Assembly: GCA_002432715.1 (NCBI GenBank)
Contig: DJGJ01000046.1
Coordinates: forward strand, 8,666-38,400
Origin: Sphaerochaeta sp. UBA5849
Lineage (GTDB): Bacteria > Spirochaetota > Spirochaetia > Sphaerochaetales > Sphaerochaetaceae
Reading direction: 5' to 3'
Length of the DNA stretch: 29,735 nucleotides
A program made the translations under genes and the position numbers. Below the pieces are notes generated by a model. The model had not been told where the DNA came from and searched no databases. It saw nothing but the letters and a program-made list of their open reading frames with translations. Shown here piece after piece: positions 21,639-28,842 of this stretch. The number at the start of each line of letters is the position of its first letter. Within the stretch, counting starts at the first letter, position 1.

Positions 21639-23141
21639 ATGGAACTTTTTTCAATGGATCTTTACCTCTCCGGATTGCACTTCTTCACCAATCCAGTCAT
21701 ATACCTGTCATCCTTTTTGGGAGTACTGATCGGTATCGTATTTGGTGCACTCCCGGGCCTGACTGCAACTATGACCATTGCAGTCTTCATCCCCTTTACG
21801 TTCGGGCTTTCCCCAGTCATTGCCTTTGCCTTTTTGCTCGGTCTTTATTCGGGCTCGGTATATGGAGGCTCCATTTCTGCGATTCTCATAAATATTCCCG
21901 GTACTCCATCAGCCATCGCCACCAGCCTTGATGGCTATCCGCTCAGCCAGATGGGAAGAGCAGGGGAGGCTATCGGAATCTCAACGATCAGCTCCACCCT
22001 CGGAGGCTTCTTCAGCGTCATCGTACTGATGTTCGCCGCTCCGGCCATTGCAAGCGTCGCCCTTAAATTCAGTGCCGAAGAGTATGTCGGTATCACCCTC
22101 ATCGGCTTGAGCATCATCGCCATCATCAGTCCTGGCTCCACCGTCAAAGGATTGATGAGCGGCGTTATCGGTCTGATCATCGGCATTGTCGGCATGGACC
22201 CCATCACCGGCTATCCCCGTTTCATCATGGGCCGGGCCGAGCTTTTGGAAGGCATCGACTCCATCCCGGTAATGATCGGAATGTACGGGCTCTCGGAGAT
22301 GTTGGTGCAGATTTCCAGCTCTGAATACAAGGTTACGGTAAAGCAAAAGCTTTCCAGGCTTCTTCCTCCCATCAAGCACATCAAGCAGATTTTTGGTACC
22401 GTTGTCCGCTCTTCTTTCATTGGTGTCCTGATCGGAGCACTTCCCGCCGCCGGCGGCTCTATTGCAGCCTTGGTTGCCTATGGACAGGAAAAGCGCTTCG
22501 GCAAGCGCAAGGAACTCTTGGGAACCGGTATCATTGAAGGGGTGGCAGCCCCTGAGGCGGCTAACAATGCCAGTACCGGCGGTGCCTTGATTCCCATGCT
22601 CACCCTTGGTATTCCCGGAGATGCAATGACGGCAGTTCTGATGGGCGGCCTGATCATCCAAGGCCTCAGACCGGGTCCGCTGTTGTTCCAGCAGCAGATG
22701 CCCTTCGTCTCCTCAATTTTCATCAGCCTGCTGCTCTCGGTTGTGTTCATGTGTATCCTGGGCCTGTTGGGAGCTCCTGTTTTCGCCAAGCTGATCAGCT
22801 TTCCCAAGAAGTATCTGATTCCCGCCATTCTGGTCTTTGGTTTGGTAGGTTCCTATGCCATCAGCAACTCCATCTTCGATATCTGGGTGTTGATCATCAG
22901 CGGTATCGTCGGATTTGTGTTTCGAAAGATCGGCCTTCCGATTGCACCAATTATTTTGGGTATGATTCTCGGCCCGCTTTTCGAAAGCAATTTCCGTCGT
23001 GCTCTCATGCTCTCTGGCGGCAACTGGGCGACATTCGTACAGAGACCGATCAGTCTTGCGTTTCTCATCGTCGTGGTGGTGGTCCTGACCGGCCCGGCGA
23101 TTATGAAGAAATTCAATAAAACACTTATCAGGGGTAATTAA
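21639..23141 (+). CDS. tctA: Tripartite tricarboxylate transporter large membrane protein TctA
   Basis: Large, about 11-12-helix subunit that forms the transport path, 500 residues (normal length). The family core is plain: GALPGLTATMTIAVFIPFTF near residues 36-55, LYSGSVYGGSISAILINIPG then TPSAIATSLDGYPL, and the second-half repeat LIGALPAAGGSIAALVAYG with LTLGIPGDAMTAVLMGG. The ATG follows AAGGAAA. Its stop overlaps the next start by one base (TAATG). Ion coupling is expected from the family; the carboxylate transported is not known. Confidence 0.95.
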   Translation: MELFSMDLYLSGLHFFTNPVIYLSSFLGVLIGIVFGALPGLTATMTIAVFIPFTFGLSPVIAFAFLLGLYSGSVYGGSISAILINIPGTPSAIATSLDGYPLSQMGRAGEAIGISTISSTLGGFFSVIVLMFAAPAIASVALKFSAEEYVGITLIGLSIIAIISPGSTVKGLMSGVIGLIIGIVGMDPITGYPRFIMGRAELLEGIDSIPVMIGMYGLSEMLVQISSSEYKVTVKQKLSRLLPPIKHIKQIFGTVVRSSFIGVLIGALPAAGGSIAALVAYGQEKRFGKRKELLGTGIIEGVAAPEAANNASTGGALIPMLTLGIPGDAMTAVLMGGLIIQGLRPGPLLFQQQMPFVSSIFISLLLSVVFMCILGLLGAPVFAKLISFPKKYLIPAILVFGLVGSYAISNSIFDIWVLIISGIVGFVFRKIGLPIAPIILGMILGPLFESNFRRALMLSGGNWATFVQRPISLAFLIVVVVVLTGPAIMKKFNKTLIRGN

Positions 23142-24280
23142 TGAAGCTTGAATCCGATAGCATCCTGCTCTCGTCACAGAAAATTGGCAATCGTATCGCC
23201 CAAAACCGCTTTGTAGCCCAACCGATGGAAGGCAATGACGCCGTCGGGGGCAAAGTCTCCGATCGGGCCATCAAACGGTATGCAAAGCTTGCCGAGGGCA
23301 AGTGGGGTGTAATCGTCATTGAAGCCTTGGCGGTTGCAGATGATGCGCTTGCACGCAAGAACCAGATGGTGATCAACTCTGAAAATCTTCCCGGCCTCAA
23401 GGCGTTGGTGGAAGCGATGAAAGCAGCCGATCCCAATGTCTTGGTTCTGTTTCAGGTGACCCACTCCGGACGCAAGAGTGGACGTGACTTTTCTCGTCCC
23501 ACCGCCTTGTACAAGGCCGAGAGTTGGGAGCACCTGCTGACCACCGAAGAGATCGATGAGATTCAGCGCCTGTTCATAGAAGCAGCCTTGCTAAGCGAGG
23601 CTGCCGGTGCCGATGGTGTCGACTTTAAGATGTGCCATGGGTATCTGGGTTGTGAAATGCTCAGGCCGGGCAACCAGCGTTCCGACAAGTGGGGAGGATC
23701 TTTTGAGAACCGCACCCGCTTCCTTGCCGAGTCGATTCCCCAAATCAAGACACGCCTTACCAACAAGGATTTCATTATCGGCAGCCGAATCTCCTACTGG
23801 GAAGGCATAAAAGGCGGTTGTGGTACGGCCTCGGCCAGCGACGCCGTGGAAGACCTATGTGAGATGGACCTCGTCATCTCTCTGATGGCCGACCTTGGCA
23901 TGGACTATGTCAATGTTTCGGCAGGAATTCCAGGAGTGACCAGCGAGATCACCCGGCCGACAGCAACATCGAAGTGGTTCTACCTGCATCAGTTCCGTTA
24001 CGCCCGCCGTGCAAAGGCTTTGGTGGGGGACCGGATGATGGTGTTCGGCTCAGCTTACTCGGTGTTGCAGGAGGAAGGGGTACGCGAGGCAGAGAGCAAT
24101 ATCAGGCTCGGATATGCCGATTTTGCAGGGTGGGGACGGCAGACACTTTCCGATCCCTTGTTCCCGAAGCGACTTGCCCTCGGCGATGAGGTGGATTATT
24201 GTAAGTTATGTTCGGGTTGTTCCAAATTGATGATCAAGCAAGAGGAGGTAGGTTGCATAATCTACCCCTCCCTTAACTGA
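23141..24280 (+). CDS. Old Yellow Enzyme-like NADH:flavin oxidoreductase with C-terminal Cys cluster
   Basis: FMN-dependent TIM-barrel reductase of 379 residues, likely acting on a carbon-carbon double bond next to a carbonyl or carboxylate. Visible motifs: NRFVAQPMEGN (N-terminal strand), FQVTHSGRKSG (H-x-G-R of the flavin site), DFKMCHGYLGCEMLRPGNQR followed by the DKWGGSFENRTRF motif. The end carries C-x2-C-x2-C-x11-C (CKLCSGCSKLMIKQEEVGC), close to the [4Fe-4S] motif of 2,4-dienoyl-CoA reductase, yet the FAD/NADPH-binding domains that follow in that enzyme are absent. It needs another electron donor; the flavoprotein encoded two genes later is a possible partner. Translationally coupled to tctA. 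Confidence 0.9.
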   Translation: MKLESDSILLSSQKIGNRIAQNRFVAQPMEGNDAVGGKVSDRAIKRYAKLAEGKWGVIVIEALAVADDALARKNQMVINSENLPGLKALVEAMKAADPNVLVLFQVTHSGRKSGRDFSRPTALYKAESWEHLLTTEEIDEIQRLFIEAALLSEAAGADGVDFKMCHGYLGCEMLRPGNQRSDKWGGSFENRTRFLAESIPQIKTRLTNKDFIIGSRISYWEGIKGGCGTASASDAVEDLCEMDLVISLMADLGMDYVNVSAGIPGVTSEITRPTATSKWFYLHQFRYARRAKALVGDRMMVFGSAYSVLQEEGVREAESNIRLGYADFAGWGRQTLSDPLFPKRLALGDEVDYCKLCSGCSKLMIKQEEVGCIIYPSLN

Positions 24281-24292
24281 TGCAGGGTGATG

Positions 24293-25291
24293 ATGGCAAA
24301 GAAAGTGACGGTCTACGACATTGCAAAGGCACTGGATATTTCACCCAGTACCGTTTCACGGGTTCTCAACAACTCCTCTCTGATCAGTGAGGAGAAGCGG
24401 GAGCTGATCCTTCGTACAGCCGAAGAGATGCACTACGAAAAGCGTTCCATCAAGAAGCAAAAGGGTAGGGCCATCATCACCATCCGTCTTTTCCTTCCGA
24501 TGGCAAAGTTCAGCTACATCCACCTGTTTTATGATGTTGCAGAACTTTTGGAAGGAGTTCAACAGGGTTTCGGAGAGACTCGGATCAATATTATAACCAG
24601 TCTGAACGATGGCGATGCATCTCTTTTTGACTCCAAAAAGCTCGGAGACATCGATGGATGTATCTTTGCTTTCACCAAACCTTCCGTGCAGATAGAAGAA
24701 CTATTGGAAGATCGTAGTGTTCCTTTTTTGATGCTCAACCGTTCAAATCCGGAACACAACTATGTCCTGGTGGACAACCTGAGTGGAATGGACAAGCTGG
24801 TGGGTGCTATGTATGAGAAGCGAAAGGACAGTCTCAAGCCCTGCTTCATCGGCTTTTCCCAGCTACCATCAGTCAGCGCCCTGCGTGAGCAGGGTGTGAT
24901 CGAAGCCTGCCAAAGACGTCACATTAGCTTCGACCCGGATCTGGATGTGATCATGGTCGATTCCCTGACAGAGCTGAATTCCAAAGTGATTCCCGCTCTC
25001 AAGGAGCGCTCATACAATGCAGTGCTCTGCTTCAATGACCTGATGGCAGTTTCCTTGTATCAAGCAGCCCTACACCAAAACTGGCAGGTTCCCGATCGCT
25101 TTTCCCTTTCCGGCTTCGACAACTCTCCGATGCTCCAGCTGATGGACCAACGCATCGATACCATAGAGTTCTCGCTCCGTACCTTGGGGATGGAGGCGGG
25201 CCTCTGGTTGAGTTCACGCATCATCGATCGCTCGCAGGCTCCCATTCAGAAAGCTTTGGAAGGACCGTACATTGAAGGAGAAACCATCTGA
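24293..25291 (+). CDS. LacI-family transcriptional regulator
   Basis: Repressor of 332 residues. The N-terminal helix-turn-helix is textbook LacI: VTVYDIAKALDISPSTVSRVLN at about residues 5-26, followed by the hinge region and a periplasmic-binding-like sensor domain with VLCFNDLMAVSLYQAA and FSLSGFDNSPMLQLM. Three in-frame starts are possible (GTG 24287, ATG 24290, ATG 24293); I take 24293 because CAGGG is then at usual spacing and the product starts MAKKVT. It lies inside the operon it probably controls, 12 bases after the reductase gene and directly before the flavoprotein gene. Its palindromic targets are most likely at 19992-20025 and 28081-28096. Confidence 0.93.
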   Translation: MAKKVTVYDIAKALDISPSTVSRVLNNSSLISEEKRELILRTAEEMHYEKRSIKKQKGRAIITIRLFLPMAKFSYIHLFYDVAELLEGVQQGFGETRINIITSLNDGDASLFDSKKLGDIDGCIFAFTKPSVQIEELLEDRSVPFLMLNRSNPEHNYVLVDNLSGMDKLVGAMYEKRKDSLKPCFIGFSQLPSVSALREQGVIEACQRRHISFDPDLDVIMVDSLTELNSKVIPALKERSYNAVLCFNDLMAVSLYQAALHQNWQVPDRFSLSGFDNSPMLQLMDQRIDTIEFSLRTLGMEAGLWLSSRIIDRSQAPIQKALEGPYIEGETI

Positions 25292-27298
25292 ATGATGCAC
25301 TTACATGCAACGTGGTCTGTATTGGGGCATATGATCCCGGTGTATCGCACCAAAGCCTTGATAGTTGGATCGGGGGCAGCATCCCTGTCGTGCGCCGTTC
25401 ACCTCAAGCGAATGGGCGTACACGACATGGTTATTGTCACCGACAACAGCAAGGGTGGCACCAGCCGCAATACCGGCAGCGACAAGCAAACCTATTACCG
25501 CCTCAGTGATGCAAGCCCCATTCCCGACTCGCCATATTCCATGGTTGAGTCGTACACAAGAGGCGGATCTGTGCATGGTGATATGGCTTTCGTTGAAGCC
25601 CAAAACTCATTGAGGGCTTTCTACAACCTGGTCAGCCTGGGCGTCAACTTTCCAAGCAACCGCTATGGCGGGTACACCGGTTACAAGACCGACCACGACC
25701 CGAGCAACCGGGGCATCAGCCTCGGGCCGTATACCTCCAAGGAGATGGTGCGTGTATTGCATGCCGAAGTTGAGAAATGCAACATCCCCCTGTGGGACCG
25801 CTGTGATGTTGTTCGGCTGCTTACCGATGAGAATCACGCCATGGTCGGGGCTGTAGTGCTGAACAAGCAAGAAGTGCACAATGAAAACCACGGACTCTGT
25901 GTCATTCTTTCCGAGTACGTGGTGCTGGGTACCGGCGGCCCTGCCGGTTTCTATGCCGCCTCTGTTTATCCCCGTGTGCATGTGGGCAGCATAGGCCTGG
26001 CGATGGAAATCGGGGCGGAGGCTGTCAACCTGACGGAATCTCAGTTCGGGATTGCAAGTACGAAGTTCCGATGGAATCTTTCAGGCAGCTACCAGCAGGT
26101 GCTTCCTCGTTACATCAGTACAGACCGAAGAGGCAACAATCCAGTTGATTTTTTACTTCCCTATTTCAACAATTGGGAAGAGTTGACCAACGCTGTGTTC
26201 CTCAAGGGGTATCAGTGGCCCTTCGATGCGGCGAAGGTCTTCGACCAGGGTTCTTCCTTGATCGATTTGTTGGTCTACCATGAGACACAGGTAAAAGGTC
26301 GGAGGGTGTTTCTGGATTACTCCAGCAATATCGTGGGTAATCCTGCATGGTCTCCGTTCAGCCGACATTGTGTTCATCCCACCGCGCTTGGATACCTTGA
26401 CGCCTCGAAGGCTTGGGCTGAAACCCCCTTTGAACGGCTGAAGTTGCTCAATACGGCTGCTGTCGACCTGTATGCAAAGCACGGCATCGACCTTCAGCAT
26501 GAACTGCTGGAAATCGATGTCTGCGCCCAGCACAACAACGGCGGACTATACAGCGATATCTGGTGGGAATCCACCAACATCAAGGGTTTGTATCCCATCG
26601 GTGAGGTGAATGGCAGCCATGGGGTGAGCCGTCCCGGCGGGAGTGCCTTGAATGCCGGCCAGGTCGGAGCACTCCGTGCAGCCCAGCGCATCGCAGCAAG
26701 CAGGGATTCTCTGCATGACGTTTCACTCTCAGAGCCAATACAAAGCCAGCTTAAGGAGCTGGTTGGTACGGTTTCTTCGTGGGTGGCTTCTCCAAAGCAC
26801 AATAGTTTGCAGTCAGCAAAGTATCTGTTGGATGAGCAACTTTCCACCTTGCAAAGGCGGATGTCCAACTTTGCCGGTCCAATCCGCAGGAAAGAGTTGG
26901 TGCAGAAGGCCCTGTTGGAGGCGAAAGCCCAGCAACTGGCTTTTGGCAAAGACCTGTCGGTTCCTGTCGAACTTCTGGCCAAGGCTCTCAGGCTGCGGCA
27001 TATGCTGATAGCCCAGGTTTGGTACCTCTCTGCAATCGACCACTATATCCAACAGGAAGGAGGCAGCAGAGGTTCTTATCTTGTGGTTGACTCGGCAGGC
27101 AGGGAAGCCCATCCGCTTGCCGGCCAGTACAGGATCAAGGAAGAGAAAGTACAGCTTCGGTCGGTGATGCAGGTCCTCTACCTTGATGCACAAAAAAAGC
27201 TCTGTCATCGGTTTGACCAATGCAGAGCCGTTCCATCTGAGTCATTTTGGTTTGAACAGGTGTGGAAGGAGTATCAGAGCGGTCTTCATCTCCTATAG
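25292..27298 (+). CDS. Fumarate-reductase/succinate-dehydrogenase-type FAD flavoprotein
   Basis: FAD-dependent oxidoreductase of 668 residues related to FrdA/SdhA and AprA. The dinucleotide fold is at about residues 22-40 (ALIVGSGAASLSCAVHL; the third Gly of G-x-G-x-x-G is Ser). GGTSRNTGSDKQTYYR follows, as in enzymes of this group. Late active-site elements are present: AQHNNGGL (substrate His) and the SHGVSRPGGSALNAGQVGAL segment with the Arg that acts as proton donor in fumarate reductase. No iron-sulfur or membrane-anchor subunit gene is near, so it is an orphan flavoprotein, perhaps working with the reductase two genes upstream. The ATG directly follows the lacI stop, with GAAGGAG 11 bases ahead. 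It ends head to head with the SDR gene. Confidence 0.87.
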   Translation: MMHLHATWSVLGHMIPVYRTKALIVGSGAASLSCAVHLKRMGVHDMVIVTDNSKGGTSRNTGSDKQTYYRLSDASPIPDSPYSMVESYTRGGSVHGDMAFVEAQNSLRAFYNLVSLGVNFPSNRYGGYTGYKTDHDPSNRGISLGPYTSKEMVRVLHAEVEKCNIPLWDRCDVVRLLTDENHAMVGAVVLNKQEVHNENHGLCVILSEYVVLGTGGPAGFYAASVYPRVHVGSIGLAMEIGAEAVNLTESQFGIASTKFRWNLSGSYQQVLPRYISTDRRGNNPVDFLLPYFNNWEELTNAVFLKGYQWPFDAAKVFDQGSSLIDLLVYHETQVKGRRVFLDYSSNIVGNPAWSPFSRHCVHPTALGYLDASKAWAETPFERLKLLNTAAVDLYAKHGIDLQHELLEIDVCAQHNNGGLYSDIWWESTNIKGLYPIGEVNGSHGVSRPGGSALNAGQVGALRAAQRIAASRDSLHDVSLSEPIQSQLKELVGTVSSWVASPKHNSLQSAKYLLDEQLSTLQRRMSNFAGPIRRKELVQKALLEAKAQQLAFGKDLSVPVELLAKALRLRHMLIAQVWYLSAIDHYIQQEGGSRGSYLVVDSAGREAHPLAGQYRIKEEKVQLRSVMQVLYLDAQKKLCHRFDQCRAVPSESFWFEQVWKEYQSGLHLL

Positions 27299-28066
27299 TC
27301 TGGGGATGGCCAACCCGCCATCGACGGTGATGACCGTACCGGTGGAGAAGGGCAGCCCCCCCTGCAGCAGTGAATTCACCGTTCTGCCGATGTCCTCGGG
27401 CAGGCCCCAGCGCATTTGCGGGACGATTCCCTGCTCCAGGAGGGTATCATATTTCTGCTGTACCGTAGAGGTCATGTCGGTCTTGATAATACCCGGCCTG
27501 ATCTCGTATACAAGGGTTCCATCACCGGCGAGCCTTGCAGCAAACAGCGAGGCTGCCATGCCGAGGCCTGCTTTGCTGATACAGTATTCAGAGCGGTTTA
27601 CCGAGACCATGGCAGCGGAGACCGATGTGATGAAAATGATGGTTTTGCCCTGCAGTGCATCGGCTTGTTTCCAGTGGTTGGCGATTTGCTGGGTAAGCAG
27701 AACCGGACCACGGAGATTGATATGCATCAGGCGGTCGAAAGACTCTTCGCTCATATCCAGAAGGTCCGCCCGCTGCGAGGGAGCAACGCCGGCGTTGTTT
27801 ACCAAGCCGTCGAGGGAACCGGTTGCTGCGAATGCCTGCTCGATGAGCTGGTTTCGCTCTTGGGTGTCGGAGATGTCGGCTTTGAGGATAGGGAAGGACT
27901 GGTCGGAATCGATGGCAGCCTGGTTGCAGAGCCGCTGTGTCTCTCGGGCAGCTACCTCGTTTCCAGCATAGTTGATGAGTACGGAAAAGCCGCTGGATGC
28001 AAGAGTGAGACAAATGCCTCGTCCAATGCCTCTGCCGCCGCCGGTGACAAGAATGGTTTTTGCCAT
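27293..28066 (-). CDS. Short-chain dehydrogenase/reductase (3-oxoacyl-ACP reductase-like)
   Basis: NAD(P)-dependent alcohol/ketone oxidoreductase, 257 residues. Cofactor motif TGGGRGIG at 8-15, LVNNAGVAPS in the NNAG position, catalytic Ser in FITSVSA, and Y-x-x-x-K in EYCISKAG. The C-terminal GTVITVDGGL is the usual ending. I chose the ATG at 28066, preceded by GGAGG, over an in-frame ATG upstream that lies inside the operator. It is convergent with the flavoprotein gene but shares the same operator palindrome in its promoter, so it belongs to the same regulon. Its substrate would be a hydroxy or oxo intermediate of the pathway. Confidence 0.92.
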   Translation of the reverse strand: MAKTILVTGGGRGIGRGICLTLASSGFSVLINYAGNEVAARETQRLCNQAAIDSDQSFPILKADISDTQERNQLIEQAFAATGSLDGLVNNAGVAPSQRADLLDMSEESFDRLMHINLRGPVLLTQQIANHWKQADALQGKTIIFITSVSAAMVSVNRSEYCISKAGLGMAASLFAARLAGDGTLVYEIRPGIIKTDMTSTVQQKYDTLLEQGIVPQMRWGLPEDIGRTVNSLLQGGLPFSTGTVITVDGGLAIPRL

Positions 28067-28080
28067 AGAAATCCTCCATA

Positions 28081-28130
28081 TTGTTGCATGCAACAATATG
28101 AATTGTGTAGTCTTTATCCGTATCTGTCAA
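28081..28130 (-). promoter_or_regulatory. Promoter and LacI-type operator of the SDR gene
   Basis: On the minus strand: TTGACA (28130-28125), 17 bases, CACAAT (28107-28102), then the perfect 16-base palindrome TTGTTGCATGCAACAA at 28081-28096. The operator sits just downstream of the -10 box, the same layout as at the tct promoter. Start codon at 28066. Confidence 0.7.
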
Positions 28131-28289
28131 GAGCATTCAGCAGAAGCTGATACGAACAGGAGATGTACATGGGTCGAGCCAACCTACGTACTTGGCTCTC
28201 CCATTGGAAGGTAGGAAGGCTTTCTCCTACACAATCATGACTGTCGTGGTGCAGACTCTCCGGTGGAGTATGATTGGGCTCATTGCATG
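28131..28289. other. Structured intergenic segment with a possible 23-codon ORF
   Basis: No recognised gene. Two hairpins stand out: arms 28169-28173/28176-28182 with 28192-28198/28200-28204 (ATGGG-tc-GAGCCAA against TTGGCTC-t-CCCAT), and GTAGGA (28211-28216) with TCCTAC (28225-28230). A plus-strand mini-ORF at 28168-28239 has AGGAG six bases ahead and would encode MGRANLRTWLSHWKVGRLSP plus TQS. I do not recognise it; a small RNA, a short peptide or chance are all possible. Confidence 0.3.
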
Positions 28290-28312
28290 AAAAAGGAGCC
28301 CTTCCGGGCTCC
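28290..28312 (-). terminator. Rho-independent terminator of the RRM protein gene
   Basis: On the minus strand GGAGCCC-ggaa-GGGCTCC is a perfect 7-bp GC-rich stem (28295-28312) directly followed by TTTTT (28294-28290). It lies 22 bases after the stop of the RNA-binding protein gene. Confidence 0.9.
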
Positions 28313-28333
28313 CTCTGCTGCTTGATGTAAAGT

Positions 28334-28618
28334 CTAGTACCTGTTGTAAGAAGGTCTGCGTTCGGTTCTTTCTTTTGCGATGGCTTCGTTGACCCTGAGG
28401 TTTCTTCCATCGAGCTCACGGCCGTCAAGCTGGCTGATTGCTGCAACTGCTGCGCTATCGTCGTCCATCTCAACAAAGGCGAAGCCCTTGGGACGGTTGG
28501 TGTCGCGATCCATGATGATGCGGGCGCTCATTACGTCGCCGTACTGTGCGAACAAAGAGTACAAAGCCTCTTCAGAAGTCTGGTAGCTCATGTTTCCTAC
28601 ATAAATTTTTTTTGCCAT
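28334..28618 (-). CDS. RRM-type RNA-binding protein
   Basis: Single RNA-recognition-motif protein of 94 residues, the size of bacterial RRM proteins linked to cold or stress adaptation. RNP2 is KIYVGNMSY at 4-12 and RNP1 is KGFAFVEM at about 44-51; both aromatic residues needed for stacking on RNA bases are present. A basic tail (AKERTERRPSYNRY) follows. AAGGAAA precedes the ATG at 28618, and a clear terminator follows the gene, so it is monocistronic. It has a leader of up to about 150 bases if the TTGACT at 28806-28801 is its -35 box, which is uncertain. Confidence 0.95.
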   Translation of the reverse strand: MAKKIYVGNMSYQTSEEALYSLFAQYGDVMSARIIMDRDTNRPKGFAFVEMDDDSAAVAAISQLDGRELDGRNLRVNEAIAKERTERRPSYNRY

Positions 28619-28814
28619 GATAATTTCCTTGCGCAGGTCGTTGCCTGCTTTCTGTGGGTGTCTTAGGAGTTTGGTACAGTTTCGATCGATTACCCGTCAG
28701 AAGTGCATGGAAGTCAAGCAGCATGGCTACAAAGATAGGATCGTCAGCAAAAAGGAACACAAAGTCTAAGCTCCTTCAGCCTACGGGGTATCGGACAAAG
28801 AGTCAATACCATTG

Positions 28815-28838
28815 AGAAAAATAAGTGTTTATTTTTCT
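28815..28838 (-). terminator. AT-rich hairpin after the ketopantoate-reductase-like gene
   Basis: Perfect inverted repeat AGAAAAATAA (28815-28824) and TTATTTTTCT (28829-28838) around GTGT, beginning 4 bases after the stop codon at 28843. The stem is only A-T rich, so termination would be weak; it may also serve as a protein-binding site. Confidence 0.45.
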
Positions 28839-28842
28839 AGAA

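Noticed and set aside
24287..24292. GTG 24287 as the start of the LacI-type regulator
   Set aside because: It would overlap the probable ribosome binding sequence; the ATG at 24293 gives usual spacing and a usual N-terminus.
25301..25312. Extra operator half-site (TTACATGCAACG) inside the flavoprotein gene
   Set aside because: Only half of the palindrome matches and it lies within coding sequence without a promoter.
28114..28476. A 120-codon minus-strand frame crossing the terminator
   Set aside because: It overlaps the RRM gene in another frame and runs through the clear terminator; no domain is visible.
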